From positions 36,364 through 100,363 of IMG/VR virus record IMGVR_UViG_3300042391_000692: a DNA stretch of 64,000 nucleotides; one strand, given 5' to 3'. Below the pieces are notes generated by a model. The model saw nothing but the letters and a program-made list of their open reading frames with translations. It was not told the origin of the DNA and ran no database searches. The DNA comes from a virus. This document shows, piece after piece, positions 49,722 through 57,978 of the stretch (the stretch's first letter is position 1; every line of letters begins with the position of its first letter). Position numbers and translations under genes: made by a program.

Positions 49722-50339
49722 TTATTGCTTTTGAATAATGGGCATGGTCTTTCTCACCGTCCCGGGCACAGCTATGTGCAACAGCATGGCGTCTTTTTCG
49801 TCATGATGATCCACAAAGAATGATCTAGTGATGTAGGACTGACGGATCAGGCGCCCTTGCCAATGTTTAGTTAGTTTAAACTGCTGGGGTCTACTGAGTA
49901 GGAATTGACTCAAAATCCTCAGTTGATCTTTGGTATAGTGTTTTTCCCGAAAGTAAGTGCGCCATTGATAACTGCTGTCTTTTAGTAGCACAACATCTCT
50001 AGGAAGATCTACCACGGCCTGTTGAAAGTAGCAGTGACTGACCCCGGGAAAACGCTGTAGGATTTCAAAAAAGCCAGGATCGTTGGTGTAAAAATACTGC
50101 CAGTCAGTGTACACCATGCGCTTGTAAGGTACTTCAATGCTGAGAATAGTGTCACACAGTTCCAGCATGGATTCTATAGGCTTGATGATTTTCTGTCGAT
50201 ACAGTGAAGCAAAAGCCACAGATTCCTGTATGGACTTGTGCGTGAGTGTTCGCATGCGCCCAGATCCTTCAAATCTAAAGCACATGGAATACTCGTACTG
50301 ATCAAAAAACAGTCTATCTTTACTGACTTGTTTATACAT
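49722..50339 (-). CDS. Hypothetical protein, 205 aa
   Basis: Start at 50339 (MYKQVSKDRLFFDQYEYSM) overlaps the Clp gene by eight bases. The N-terminal FFDQYEYSMCFRFEG and HKSIQESVAFASLY suggest an alpha/beta fold with aromatic residues, and the C-terminal third is basic (RLIRQSYITRSFF). Conserved-looking but not recognised. Confidence 0.6.
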   Translation of the reverse strand: MYKQVSKDRLFFDQYEYSMCFRFEGSGRMRTLTHKSIQESVAFASLYRQKIIKPIESMLELCDTILSIEVPYKRMVYTDWQYFYTNDPGFFEILQRFPGVSHCYFQQAVVDLPRDVVLLKDSSYQWRTYFREKHYTKDQLRILSQFLLSRPQQFKLTKHWQGRLIRQSYITRSFFVDHHDEKDAMLLHIAVPGTVRKTMPIIQKQ

Positions 50340-52596
50340 CTGGGAACCTAATAATACCATCGTCAGCTACCACGGGCACCACATGTGTGACCACGTCAAA
50401 CACCACATTGTCATCAACCAAGTTGGCAGTGATGTCACAGTCTGTCAAGCGATCAAACAGGATCCGCTTGCTCAGTGGCACACGAAGCAACTCATCAATC
50501 TTGCGACTCAAGGGTCGAGCGCCCATCTTGGGATCATAGCCCTTGTCGGCCAGCATGTCAACCACGGGCTCACTCAGGTTGAGTTGTATGTTCTTTGTGG
50601 CCAAACTGGTCTTGAGTTCGTCCACAAACTTGACCACAACTTTCTTGATGGCCAAGGTATCCAACTTGGAGAATTTGACAATTTGATCAATGCGGTTGCG
50701 CAGTTCAGGTTTAAAGAACTCCTTGACTGCTTTGTCGTCTTCGCCAGTTTTCTCAAAGCTACCAAAGCCAATGTTGTTGGCTTCACTATCACGTGCGCCC
50801 AGGTTCGACGTCATGATGATAATACAGTTCTTGCAGTTGGCTTTTTTGCCATTGGTGCTGGTCAACACACCTTCGTCCAGCATCTGTAGCAGGATGTTTG
50901 TGACATCAGGGTGTGCTTTTTCAATCTCATCAAACAAGATAATTGAAAAAGGATTCTTGGTAAGATCAGAGATTAGTTTACCACCACCCACATTGCCATC
51001 TTCAAAGCCCACGTAGCCTGGGGGAGCACCAATAAGCCCGCTGACACTATGCCGTTCTTGATACTCACTCATGTCATATTTCAGCAGTTTCATGTCCAAG
51101 TTGTTGGCCAGCAATCTAGCAAGTTCAGTTTTACCTGTGCCTGTTGGCCCTAGGAACAAGAATGACGCCATGGGTCGTGTGGCATTGGCAATGCCGGCAA
51201 AGTTGATATACACACGTTCCAGCACTGAATCCACTGCGCCATCCTGTCCATACAACTTTTGCTTGATGTTGCTTTCTAGTTCCACAATCTTGGTTGATCG
51301 TTCGTTTTGCAGTTTGTCTGCAGGAACACCTGTCACACGAGCTAACTGAGCTTCAATCAAGGCCCGAGTAATGTTTGCTGTGCCAGAGTCTTTCACACGC
51401 TCACGTGCGCAGGCCGCATCAATCAAGTCAATGCTTTTGTCAGGATTCTTTTTGTCGTGAATATATCGATTCGCCAGTTCCACCGCTGAGGTAATCGCTT
51501 CTGTTTCAATAAGAACATTGTGGAATTGCTCAAGCCTAGGTGACAATCCAATGAGGATTTGTTCTGTGGTGCCAGCATCTGGCTCATCGATCGACAAGCG
51601 ATAGAAGCGACGCATAAGTGCGCGATCTTTCTCAAATGACTCATAGTATTCTTCCCAGGTGGTTGATGCTACAACTTTTAAACTGCCCTTGGTAATAGCA
51701 GGCTTGATCATGTTGGCAAGATCCAGGCTGCTGGAACTGTTAGAGCCGGCGCCTTTCATGGTATGTGCTTCGTCAATAAACAAAATGCACTTTTTCTTTG
51801 TTTCCAGGGCCAGCATCACTGCCTTGAACTTTTCTTCAAACTCGCCGCGATACTTAGATCCGGCCAGCAAGCTACCAACTTCCAGGCTCCATACTTCATG
51901 ATCCTTCAAGAACTCAGGCACACGCCCTGCCGCAACTTCCTGTGCCAGGCCTTCCACAATGCAGGTTTTGCCCACACCAGGATCGCCTACCATGAGCACG
52001 TTGGCCTTGAATTTGCGAGCCAGCACAGTGATCATTTCTTCCAGTTCCTTGTTGCGCCCAATCATGGGCTCAAGTTGATTTTTCAGGGCCAACTTGCTGA
52101 GATTCACACAGTACTCAGTTAAAACTTCATCAGCTTGACTAGCGTTCATACGTTCCTCCAGTTTGGCCGCATAATGCTTTTGCCAAAAGTCCACAAATTC
52201 TTGTTTTTTTACACCGTACTTGAGAAAGAAGTAGTGTGCATGACTGTTGGTTTCAGCCATGAGACTCAAGTAAAGATCAATTGTGGTCATTGATCTGCGC
52301 CCAGTAAACATTACCTGTACATTGGCACGGTTGAATAGCCGTTCCAGTGTTTGTGTTTTCTTGGGATGCTGGTCCGGAGTCTTGGACACCAAGCTGGTCA
52401 GACTGTTGAGATAGTCGGTGAGTTCAGTATCAAACTGATCAACTTCTACACCAAATGCATCCAGGCATTTTCTAAACGGTGCATACCGCAAAAGAGCCAG
52501 TGTCAGATGTTCACTAGTAACATACTCATGATTGGCATGTCGAGCCAGGTTCACAGCATTTTCAATAATGTGTTCAATTTCAGGATTGTTTTGCAT
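50332..52596 (-). CDS. clpA: ClpA-type AAA+ unfoldase
   Basis: 754 residues from ATG 52596 (AAGGACTCT upstream), about the size of ClpA. A Clp N-terminal repeat region (1-150) precedes two AAA+ modules: Walker A GDPGVGKT (204-211) and B ILFIDEAH (271-278), then GPTGTGKT (483-490) and IILFDEIEK (552-560). The ClpB middle domain is absent. NNIGFGSF holds I609-G-F611, the IGF/IGL ClpP-docking loop of ClpX/ClpA, so it may recruit host ClpP. Promoter at 52623-52651. Confidence 0.9.
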   Translation of the reverse strand: MQNNPEIEHIIENAVNLARHANHEYVTSEHLTLALLRYAPFRKCLDAFGVEVDQFDTELTDYLNSLTSLVSKTPDQHPKKTQTLERLFNRANVQVMFTGRRSMTTIDLYLSLMAETNSHAHYFFLKYGVKKQEFVDFWQKHYAAKLEERMNASQADEVLTEYCVNLSKLALKNQLEPMIGRNKELEEMITVLARKFKANVLMVGDPGVGKTCIVEGLAQEVAAGRVPEFLKDHEVWSLEVGSLLAGSKYRGEFEEKFKAVMLALETKKKCILFIDEAHTMKGAGSNSSSSLDLANMIKPAITKGSLKVVASTTWEEYYESFEKDRALMRRFYRLSIDEPDAGTTEQILIGLSPRLEQFHNVLIETEAITSAVELANRYIHDKKNPDKSIDLIDAACARERVKDSGTANITRALIEAQLARVTGVPADKLQNERSTKIVELESNIKQKLYGQDGAVDSVLERVYINFAGIANATRPMASFLFLGPTGTGKTELARLLANNLDMKLLKYDMSEYQERHSVSGLIGAPPGYVGFEDGNVGGGKLISDLTKNPFSIILFDEIEKAHPDVTNILLQMLDEGVLTSTNGKKANCKNCIIIMTSNLGARDSEANNIGFGSFEKTGEDDKAVKEFFKPELRNRIDQIVKFSKLDTLAIKKVVVKFVDELKTSLATKNIQLNLSEPVVDMLADKGYDPKMGARPLSRKIDELLRVPLSKRILFDRLTDCDITANLVDDNVVFDVVTHVVPVVADDGIIRFPDV

Positions 52597-52622
52597 AGAG
52601 TCCTTGTGTAATGTCATACGCT

Positions 52623-52651
52623 ATTATACTACTTACACCAAAAAACCACAA
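52623..52651 (-). promoter_or_regulatory. Sigma70-type promoter TTGTGG-17-TATAAT
   Basis: TTGTGG (52646-52651) and TATAAT (52623-52628), spacer 17, minus strand, upstream of the Clp gene. Transcription would start near 52616, which supports the ATG at 52596 over the one at 52617. Confidence 0.62.
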
Positions 52652-52665
52652 CCATTACGGATAGG

Positions 52666-53463
52666 TTATCGGTGTTGTTGAATCGCAGCCATGATGGCCG
52701 GATCCACTTGATCAGGTATTTGTGCTTGTATCTTGACAAAAAGGTCACCACGCTGTCCTGCTCGATCCAGGATGCCTTGCTGTCGCAAACGCAGAGTGGT
52801 GCCAGGTTGACAGCGTTCAGGAATGGTAACTACCAAACTGTTTCCATCCAAGGTGCGTATTTCAGCTGTGCCGCCCACAATCAAATCCCACACCACAATT
52901 TCATGTTCGGTGTAAAGATTAAGTCCTTCTCTGCGCCAACGTCGATCAGGCTGTAGTCTAAACTGTATCACAAGGTCTTGCCCACCTGGAGCAATGCCGG
53001 TGTACTGAACATTGTCTCCGTCGTTGATGCCTTGCGGTATTTCAATTTCCACAGTTTGTTGACCAGAAGCGGTGCCCAGGGCCACTGTGCGGTGACCGCC
53101 ACGTATGCAGTCCAACAAGCTGATCCACAGTGTCATGCGCACATGACTTTGTCGGGGACGCTGAGCAAAGCCCTGTCCAAAAAATGGATTGCCTCCACCG
53201 CCGCCAAACATGCCGCCAAAGATGTCATTGATGTTGACATGCACACCATCACCAAATCCCCCAAACTGTGGCTGTGGGTTGTCATAGGCCTGTCGTTTAG
53301 CTGGATCTCCCAGAGTATCGTATGCGGCTTGAATCTCTTGAAACTTTTGTGTGTTCCCACCCTTGTCCGGATGATGTTGGCTGGCCAGCTTGCGAAAAGC
53401 TCGCTTGATTTCATCTGCTGTGGCTGTTTTGGCAACACCTAATGTTGCATAGTGATCGGTCAT
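52666..53463 (-). CDS. dnaJ: DnaJ/CbpA-type co-chaperone
   Basis: 265 residues: J domain (1-65) with HHPDKGG, a glycine/phenylalanine region (PQFGGFGDGVHVNINDIFGGMFGGGGG), then the C-terminal peptide-binding domain without the CxxCxGxG zinc repeats, so CbpA-like. It activates host DnaK and delivers substrates. With the adjacent Clp gene it forms a proteostasis pair, though each has its own promoter. The start is directly after the terminator/promoter hybrid. Confidence 0.9.
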   Translation of the reverse strand: MTDHYATLGVAKTATADEIKRAFRKLASQHHPDKGGNTQKFQEIQAAYDTLGDPAKRQAYDNPQPQFGGFGDGVHVNINDIFGGMFGGGGGNPFFGQGFAQRPRQSHVRMTLWISLLDCIRGGHRTVALGTASGQQTVEIEIPQGINDGDNVQYTGIAPGGQDLVIQFRLQPDRRWRREGLNLYTEHEIVVWDLIVGGTAEIRTLDGNSLVVTIPERCQPGTTLRLRQQGILDRAGQRGDLFVKIQAQIPDQVDPAIMAAIQQHR

Positions 53464-53464
53464 G

Positions 53465-53497
53465 AAAAAGGCCCTGTATGTTTAATTATACAGGGCC
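53465..53497 (-). terminator. Rho-independent terminator overlapping a promoter
   Basis: On the minus strand GGCCCTGTAT and ATACAGGGCC form a perfect 10-bp stem with an 8-base loop, followed by TTTTT. It would end transcripts from the holin/71-aa operon. Its 5' arm contains the TATAAT of the promoter at 53485-53513. Confidence 0.75.
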
Positions 53498-53513
53498 CGG
53501 TTGCTGATGTCAA
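53485..53513 (-). promoter_or_regulatory. Consensus sigma70-type promoter TTGACA-17-TATAAT
   Basis: TTGACA (53508-53513) and TATAAT (53485-53490) with spacer 17, minus strand: a perfect consensus. The -35 starts directly after the stop codon of the 71-aa gene, and the -10 lies within the terminator stem; initiation near 53478 skips the 5' stem arm. Drives dnaJ. Confidence 0.85.
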
Positions 53514-53729
53514 TTACTTCTTTTCAGGTACCTTGGTACCTTCAAGTTTCTTGTGTTGCTTTACTTCTTTACAGCTTTGCTTGACTTTGCCGGTCTTGGT
53601 GTCTTTGACTGGTTTGCCTTCTTTATCTTTGACATCCACACAGACTTTTTTAGTTTCTTTCTTGGGCTCTTCAGCAATGACAAATTGACTACCTAGTGCC
53701 AAGGCTAGTGCGATTAATAGTTGTTTCAT
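53514..53729 (-). CDS. Small exported lysine-rich protein, 71 aa
   Basis: An N-terminal signal peptide MKQLLIALALALGSQFVIAEE with probable cleavage after AIA/EE, followed by a highly charged lysine-rich chain with two cysteines (KVCVDVKD, KQSCKEVK) that could pair in the periplasm. Placed between holin and dnaJ, after which a terminator follows. No family recognised; a lysis-regulator or periplasmic inhibitor role is possible. Confidence 0.6.
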   Translation of the reverse strand: MKQLLIALALALGSQFVIAEEPKKETKKVCVDVKDKEGKPVKDTKTGKVKQSCKEVKQHKKLEGTKVPEKK

Positions 53730-53733
53730 GATT

Positions 53734-54222
53734 TTATCTTTCTGGAAATGGTGGTATTACAGGGGCGGGTTTTCCACCAAATCCTGTAACAATCTCAGCC
53801 GCTGGCGCTCCAATTGTTGCACTGCTATTACTGCTGCCTGGTGCTGTTGGTGTTGTACCCCAACTTGGTGCTGGTGTAAAACTTGTGCTAGGTGTTGGAG
53901 ACCCGCTTGCAAATCCTGTTGCTGGTGTTTGTATTCCGCCATTGTTAGCCCCTCCTAGTTTTTCTTGTGTGCGACCATACGCCGCAATACCTAGTACTGC
54001 TCCCATGGCAATGTGGAACAAACCAGCACCTTGCAGTGTGAGTGGTTGCCACTGAGTAATAGGTTGCTTGAGCAAGGTCTGTGCCAGGCTCCATAGTATG
54101 GGAAACAGCACAAAGTCTGTTATACAGGTCAGCATATACATCCAGCCCATAGCTGGACGCCACTTTGAGTTCATCCAGTCTTCTTTTTTCTTTTCACTTT
54201 CGCTTTTGACTTCTTCTGTCAT
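53734..54222 (-). CDS. Holin-like membrane protein, 162 aa
   Basis: After an acidic start, WMNSKWRPAMGWMYMLTCITDFVLFPILW is the opening of the three-transmembrane GTA-type/phage holin family (KWRP...), then AGLFHIAMGAVLGIAAYG is another membrane segment, and a long Gly/Ser/Pro-rich cytoplasmic tail. Holins open the inner membrane for the endolysin; the GH19 endolysin and spanins lie just upstream. AAAAGGAGCC before the ATG. Confidence 0.75.
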   Translation of the reverse strand: MTEEVKSESEKKKEDWMNSKWRPAMGWMYMLTCITDFVLFPILWSLAQTLLKQPITQWQPLTLQGAGLFHIAMGAVLGIAAYGRTQEKLGGANNGGIQTPATGFASGSPTPSTSFTPAPSWGTTPTAPGSSNSSATIGAPAAEIVTGFGGKPAPVIPPFPER

Positions 54223-54234
54223 GTTGGCTCCTTT

Positions 54235-54963
54235 TTAATATCCAAATCTTGCTTTGTACTGATTGTACAAAAGCTGTACCTCTGCCAGGGTCAATATGCC
54301 GCTGTAGGCCTTGACAAACCCTATGTCGCCAGTTTGCACTTCACTGCCTGCGGAACGACTGAACAGTCGTATCTGATTGGGCCCGCCGCCACCGCCTAGG
54401 TTAGTGGCTGTGAACGCAGTACCAGTTGGTTGGGCACTTGTTGCTGTGTATACCTGTCCCAGGCCTGTGGTGGCGTTCCAAGTACCCCATATAAAGTTCC
54501 ATACAGCGTTTGTTCCTGAGCTAGGCAAGTTAACTGAATAGTTGGGATAGAACGCATTTACAAAACCGTTGTAGGCGCCCATCATCCAGTCTCTACTGGC
54601 TTCACTTTGTGTGTTCAATAATCTGCCAGAACTTGTGACCGACAACTTGTAGGTTGCAAATACCGAATAGCTTTGCCCAGTACTCCAGTTAGGCCCGCCG
54701 TACATGACGTCAGTGCCCACGCCGTTGCTTTTTCTAAACACCCCACCATTGACAGCTTGCCAACTAATACTGGCGCCAGCATTGGCCACAGTGAGTGTGC
54801 GCTGACCTGTGGTACCTGTGCCAGCAACCACAGTTCCATTGGCAGGCATGGCCGCATAATCGGCTGCATCTAGGTCGTAAACTAGAGAGGCCGAGACTAC
54901 TGCCCCATTTTCAAATGTAATTCCAGGTCCTACTTCAATTCCTGGTCCAATTACTATTGCCAT
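54235..54963 (-). CDS. LamG/concanavalin-like receptor-binding protein, 242 aa
   Basis: SLVYDLDAADYAAMPANG opens the LamG-like sandwich often found in phage tail fibre or adhesin tips, and GDIGFVKAYSGILTLAEVQLLYNQYKARFGY is its usual end. The rest has the alternating Ser/Thr/Asn-rich strands of the fold. Probably binds a host carbohydrate. It is inserted in the lysis block between endolysin and holin. Confidence 0.7.
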   Translation of the reverse strand: MAIVIGPGIEVGPGITFENGAVVSASLVYDLDAADYAAMPANGTVVAGTGTTGQRTLTVANAGASISWQAVNGGVFRKSNGVGTDVMYGGPNWSTGQSYSVFATYKLSVTSSGRLLNTQSEASRDWMMGAYNGFVNAFYPNYSVNLPSSGTNAVWNFIWGTWNATTGLGQVYTATSAQPTGTAFTATNLGGGGGPNQIRLFSRSAGSEVQTGDIGFVKAYSGILTLAEVQLLYNQYKARFGY

Positions 54964-55581
54964 TTATGCTCCAAGAACGTGTAAGGCGTGCTCAGTGTGA
55001 CTGATACGATCTTCAAGACCAATGTAGCCACCATTGATGGCTCGTGTTAGACCTTTTGTATCATTAGCATCAGCAAAGCGATTCAAGTTGTTTTGTTCCC
55101 AGTACCAGCAGGCGCTTTGTGCGGCACCTTCAAATGTGGCTAGATATTCTGCGGCTTCTTCTACACTAATATCCAAGCTGCCTGCAAAGAATGTGTAGTT
55201 GTCTTTGCCTGTGAGTTGAATCAAGCCACGACCGCAATAGAGCCAGCCATCGCCTGACGCTTCGTCGCCGTTGCCCATTCTGTTAGCGTACACTCTGTTG
55301 GCAATCTTTTCCGGGCGTTTTTCGTACTGTGCAGCCAATTCATCTGTGGGGAAATACTTGGCAAATGTTTTTCTCAGGCTCGCGGCCTTGTAGTTGAGGT
55401 TTTCTTTGATGAAAACAAAATTTCCTGACTCATGAGCGCACTGTGCAATAAAATGTGCCACACGTAACGGTGTGTTGATATTGTAATCATCTAACAACTG
55501 ATCCAAGGCGCCGTGCCATTGATTAATGTAAGGGTTCTTGACCATTTGTTTTAGTTGTGATAATGTAAGTATTGAACTCAT
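54964..55581 (-). CDS. GH19 chitinase-type endolysin
   Basis: 205 residues from ATG 55581, ATGA-coupled to the spanin. HFIAQCAHESGNFVFIKENLNY contains the catalytic glutamate pair region of GH19 lysins (AHESG), followed by YANRMGNGDEASGDGWLYCGRGLIQLTGKDNY, the classic second block. Cleaves peptidoglycan glycan strands. No export signal, so it needs the holin. Confidence 0.9.
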   Translation of the reverse strand: MSSILTLSQLKQMVKNPYINQWHGALDQLLDDYNINTPLRVAHFIAQCAHESGNFVFIKENLNYKAASLRKTFAKYFPTDELAAQYEKRPEKIANRVYANRMGNGDEASGDGWLYCGRGLIQLTGKDNYTFFAGSLDISVEEAAEYLATFEGAAQSACWYWEQNNLNRFADANDTKGLTRAINGGYIGLEDRISHTEHALHVLGA

Positions 55582-55847
55582 TTGCTGGCTCCTTCGAATA
55601 TTATTTTTTGTTTTGTGTGCCACTCAATCCATGCGTCTAGTTTGACTGCGCATTCGTAGTACGAGGTGTAGTTTTCAGTAATGGTACGTGCAATAGTGCT
55701 CAAGGCCGCATCATCATTTAATTTTTTGAGATTGGGACAGGGTTGACTGACCAATTGGCCAGGTGCATCAGGAAACTTGGCCACAACAGGAACTACAGTA
55801 CTACATCCTGTCAGGCACAACAATATTGCAATAGCCCAATATTTCAT
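55578..55847 (-). CDS. Outer-membrane spanin-like lipoprotein
   Basis: 89 residues with a lipobox CLTGCS after a hydrophobic leader MKYWAIAILL, giving lipidation at Cys15. A short proline-containing stretch and helical tail follow. Size, lipobox and position beside the endolysin match the Rz1-type o-spanin that links to an inner-membrane spanin, here probably the protein at 57299-57766. Confidence 0.7.
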   Translation of the reverse strand: MKYWAIAILLCLTGCSTVVPVVAKFPDAPGQLVSQPCPNLKKLNDDAALSTIARTITENYTSYYECAVKLDAWIEWHTKQKIIFEGASK

Positions 55848-55848
55848 T

Positions 55849-56730
55849 TTAGCAGTTCCACTTTCTTAGTGCTAGAGCTTTGCGTGTGGGCTTACCATTG
55901 GGCTTTTTCATTGGGCCTTTAACTCCGCCCATTCTTGCACAGAAACTCTTGCGGCGCTTGGCTGCTTTTGATCCTGGCTTGAGCTTGCTGGGCTTTGTGG
56001 TCACTGCCATTTGCAATTTACTACCAGGATTCTCTCTGCGATAGCTGGCAACACCTTTGGCGTTGAGTCCGCCTTTTTTGCTCTTGCCTGCACTGCGTCT
56101 CCAGGCGGCTGTTTCGTATAACACGTTGTCTGGCATGGCTTCAAACTGTTCCCACACTAGGTCTTTACTCACGCGATTTTTAATAGACATTTCTTCAGCC
56201 AACTCGTCCATGGCTTCAAACATGGCGTCTATCTCGGGATCCACTTCGTCTGAGGCTTCTTCTGAATACATGTAATCCCATACCGCAACCAACATTGATT
56301 TGGCCACAGCAATTTTTTCTTGGCACCATTCAGGCAAGTTGTCACCTGATTGAATCAAGTCATCAATGCCTTCAACAGCACGTTGCAATGTTTCCAAGTT
56401 GTTGTCAGCCATGCCTGCTTCGTCATCGTATTCAGGGTTGTAGTTTTCGTCCACGCCTGCTTCTTTCTTTTTAGCAATAGCAATTGCGGCTTGCTGTGCA
56501 GGATTGGCAGCTTCTTCAACACCTTCTGATTTGTTGCCATAACTGCCAGCGCCTTTTTTGCGACACTGAACCAAGCGTCCAGATGCATACGCACTTGGCC
56601 ATACCTTGGCACTTGCTTTGACCTTGTAGTAACAAGCGTCTTTCTTTTCTGTCATCATCATTTCACTAAACATGGGCCCGCCGCAATGCGGACATTTGTG
56701 TGATGACTCTGTTATGTCTTTGAATTTCAT
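55849..56730 (-). CDS. DUF6321-type basic protein with zinc ribbon, 293 aa
   Basis: Start at 56730 (MKFKDITESSHKCPHCGGPMFSE) overlaps the upstream stop as ATGA. N-terminal tag-like leader and one CPHCGG zinc knuckle, a helical acidic middle, then the DUF6321 signature SKLKPGSKAAKRRKSFCARMGGVKGPMK and KALALRKWNC at the end. DUF6321 is common in T4-like phages; I infer DNA binding from the strong basicity. Probably packaged. Confidence 0.75.
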   Translation of the reverse strand: MKFKDITESSHKCPHCGGPMFSEMMMTEKKDACYYKVKASAKVWPSAYASGRLVQCRKKGAGSYGNKSEGVEEAANPAQQAAIAIAKKKEAGVDENYNPEYDDEAGMADNNLETLQRAVEGIDDLIQSGDNLPEWCQEKIAVAKSMLVAVWDYMYSEEASDEVDPEIDAMFEAMDELAEEMSIKNRVSKDLVWEQFEAMPDNVLYETAAWRRSAGKSKKGGLNAKGVASYRRENPGSKLQMAVTTKPSKLKPGSKAAKRRKSFCARMGGVKGPMKKPNGKPTRKALALRKWNC

Positions 56731-57302
56731 TTGCGTTTTCCTTTGGTACTTACATTTATGGCGGCACCCGAACGGTTGGGATTGGGATCTTCTCGGCGTT
56801 TGCGGGCTGCCGCACTGGCACGACCTTTTTTGCCCAGGGCATGTGCTTTGGCTTGAGGCAAACACTTGGGCTTGCCTTCTTTACTACTGCCTCTGGCACA
56901 GTCCCCACGTATCTTGCCGTCGGGTCCAAATCGAACCCACTTTTGTTTAAACCAGTCTCGAAGATTTTCTTCAAGCTCTTGAGTTGACATTTTCTTTTCA
57001 TACCCTTGCACAGCAGTGTTTCTAGCAGGGTTGGGTGCATCTTTAAATTTGGATGCTGGCAAAAACTTGTCAATACTTTTCAATGTTAGTGGACCCATTA
57101 TGCCATCTATGTCCAAGTTGGCATTGTGTTCTTGATTTAGCATTTGCTGTATTCTGCGTACCGAGTCAGAATCTTTATTTTCTTCTTCAAGTTCTGTTTC
57201 ACTCACAGGCACACAATTGGGAACCATTCTAGAGCCTTTTTTCTTCATGCCAGCTTGACGGTATCCGTCCCAGCAGGCTTCTAGTATTTCTCTGTATCTC
57301 AT
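56727..57302 (-). CDS. Peptidoglycan-binding/DUF5872-like protein, 191 aa
   Basis: MRYREILEACWDGYRQAGMKKKG is tag-like. SVRRIQQMLNQEHNANLDIDGIMGPLTLKSI is a PG_binding_1-type repeat, and WFKQKWVRFGPDGKIRGDCARGSSKEGKPKCLPQAKAHALGKKGRASAA with a basic end resembles the DUF5872 family of phage proteins. Likely virion-associated, binding peptidoglycan and DNA. ATGA overlap on both sides. Confidence 0.68.
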   Translation of the reverse strand: MRYREILEACWDGYRQAGMKKKGSRMVPNCVPVSETELEEENKDSDSVRRIQQMLNQEHNANLDIDGIMGPLTLKSIDKFLPASKFKDAPNPARNTAVQGYEKKMSTQELEENLRDWFKQKWVRFGPDGKIRGDCARGSSKEGKPKCLPQAKAHALGKKGRASAAARKRREDPNPNRSGAAINVSTKGKRK

Positions 57303-57766
57303 TTGGGCGGTGCCTCAGCGGCCTGATTGTGGGCCTTGATAAATTCTCGTGGTATTTCACACTGTCCGCCAGGAGCAAACTTGGTGTCATACTTCACAAT
57401 CTCACGGTCAACATACTGAATAATATCTTGTCCGCGTCGAGTAATATACTCGGTTTTCTTTACAACTCGTTCCTGGATTTGTATATTTTCTTTTGCGCTT
57501 TCGGCTTCGGCAACTCGTAGCTTTGCTTCTACTTCAGCCACTCGCTCGCGCCAGGCCATTTCTACGCCGTAGCCGCCGCGAAAATAAACACCTGCTACCA
57601 GCAATAAAACACCAATAATTTTGAATGGCAACTGATATTGCCACAGCAACGGAAAAGGAATACGATGAATAAAAACCCCAGCAATGGTCAGCACAACACC
57701 TATCAGCAATAGAATGTTGCAAAACCAAAGGATTAGTGCATCAGGAAGAAAATGTAAAATCCACAT
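57299..57766 (-). CDS. Inner-membrane protein with coiled coil, possible i-spanin
   Basis: Start at 57766 (MWILHFLPDALILW). Two or three membrane segments (ILWFCNILLLIGVVLTIAGVFI and FKIIGVLLLVAGVYF) precede a charged helical stretch AWRERVAEVEAKLRVAEAESAKENIQIQERVVKK that could coil, and a periplasmic-type end. Located close to the o-spanin-like lipoprotein, it is a candidate inner spanin, but extra membrane segments are atypical. Confidence 0.55.
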   Translation of the reverse strand: MWILHFLPDALILWFCNILLLIGVVLTIAGVFIHRIPFPLLWQYQLPFKIIGVLLLVAGVYFRGGYGVEMAWRERVAEVEAKLRVAEAESAKENIQIQERVVKKTEYITRRGQDIIQYVDREIVKYDTKFAPGGQCEIPREFIKAHNQAAEAPPK

Positions 57767-57774
57767 GCAACTAT

Positions 57775-57978
57775 TTAGTTGCGCCCCCAACGAATGTTAT
57801 TCCAAACACGTTCGTGTGCAAAATACAACAAGGTGTTTACTACCAGCTGAATTACCGCAATTGTGCCAGAAATTGCAAAATCTCCCAGTATTATGTAACT
57901 GATTGCAAAAGTAGCAGTTGACCCTGTAATGCGCCAACTCACCGTCTTTACTAGACTACGAGAAGTGCTGTCACTCAA
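57775..57978 (-). CDS. DUF2061 small membrane protein
   Basis: 67 residues. SRSLVKTVSWRITGSTATFAISYIILG and NTLLYFAHERVWNNIRWGRN match the DUF2061 family, two membrane helices ending in HERVWNxIxWG. In bacteria this family often neighbours or is fused to sulfate-activation genes such as APS kinase; here it sits directly downstream of one, with an 8-base overlap. Confidence 0.82.
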   Translation of the reverse strand: MSDSTSRSLVKTVSWRITGSTATFAISYIILGDFAISGTIAVIQLVVNTLLYFAHERVWNNIRWGRN

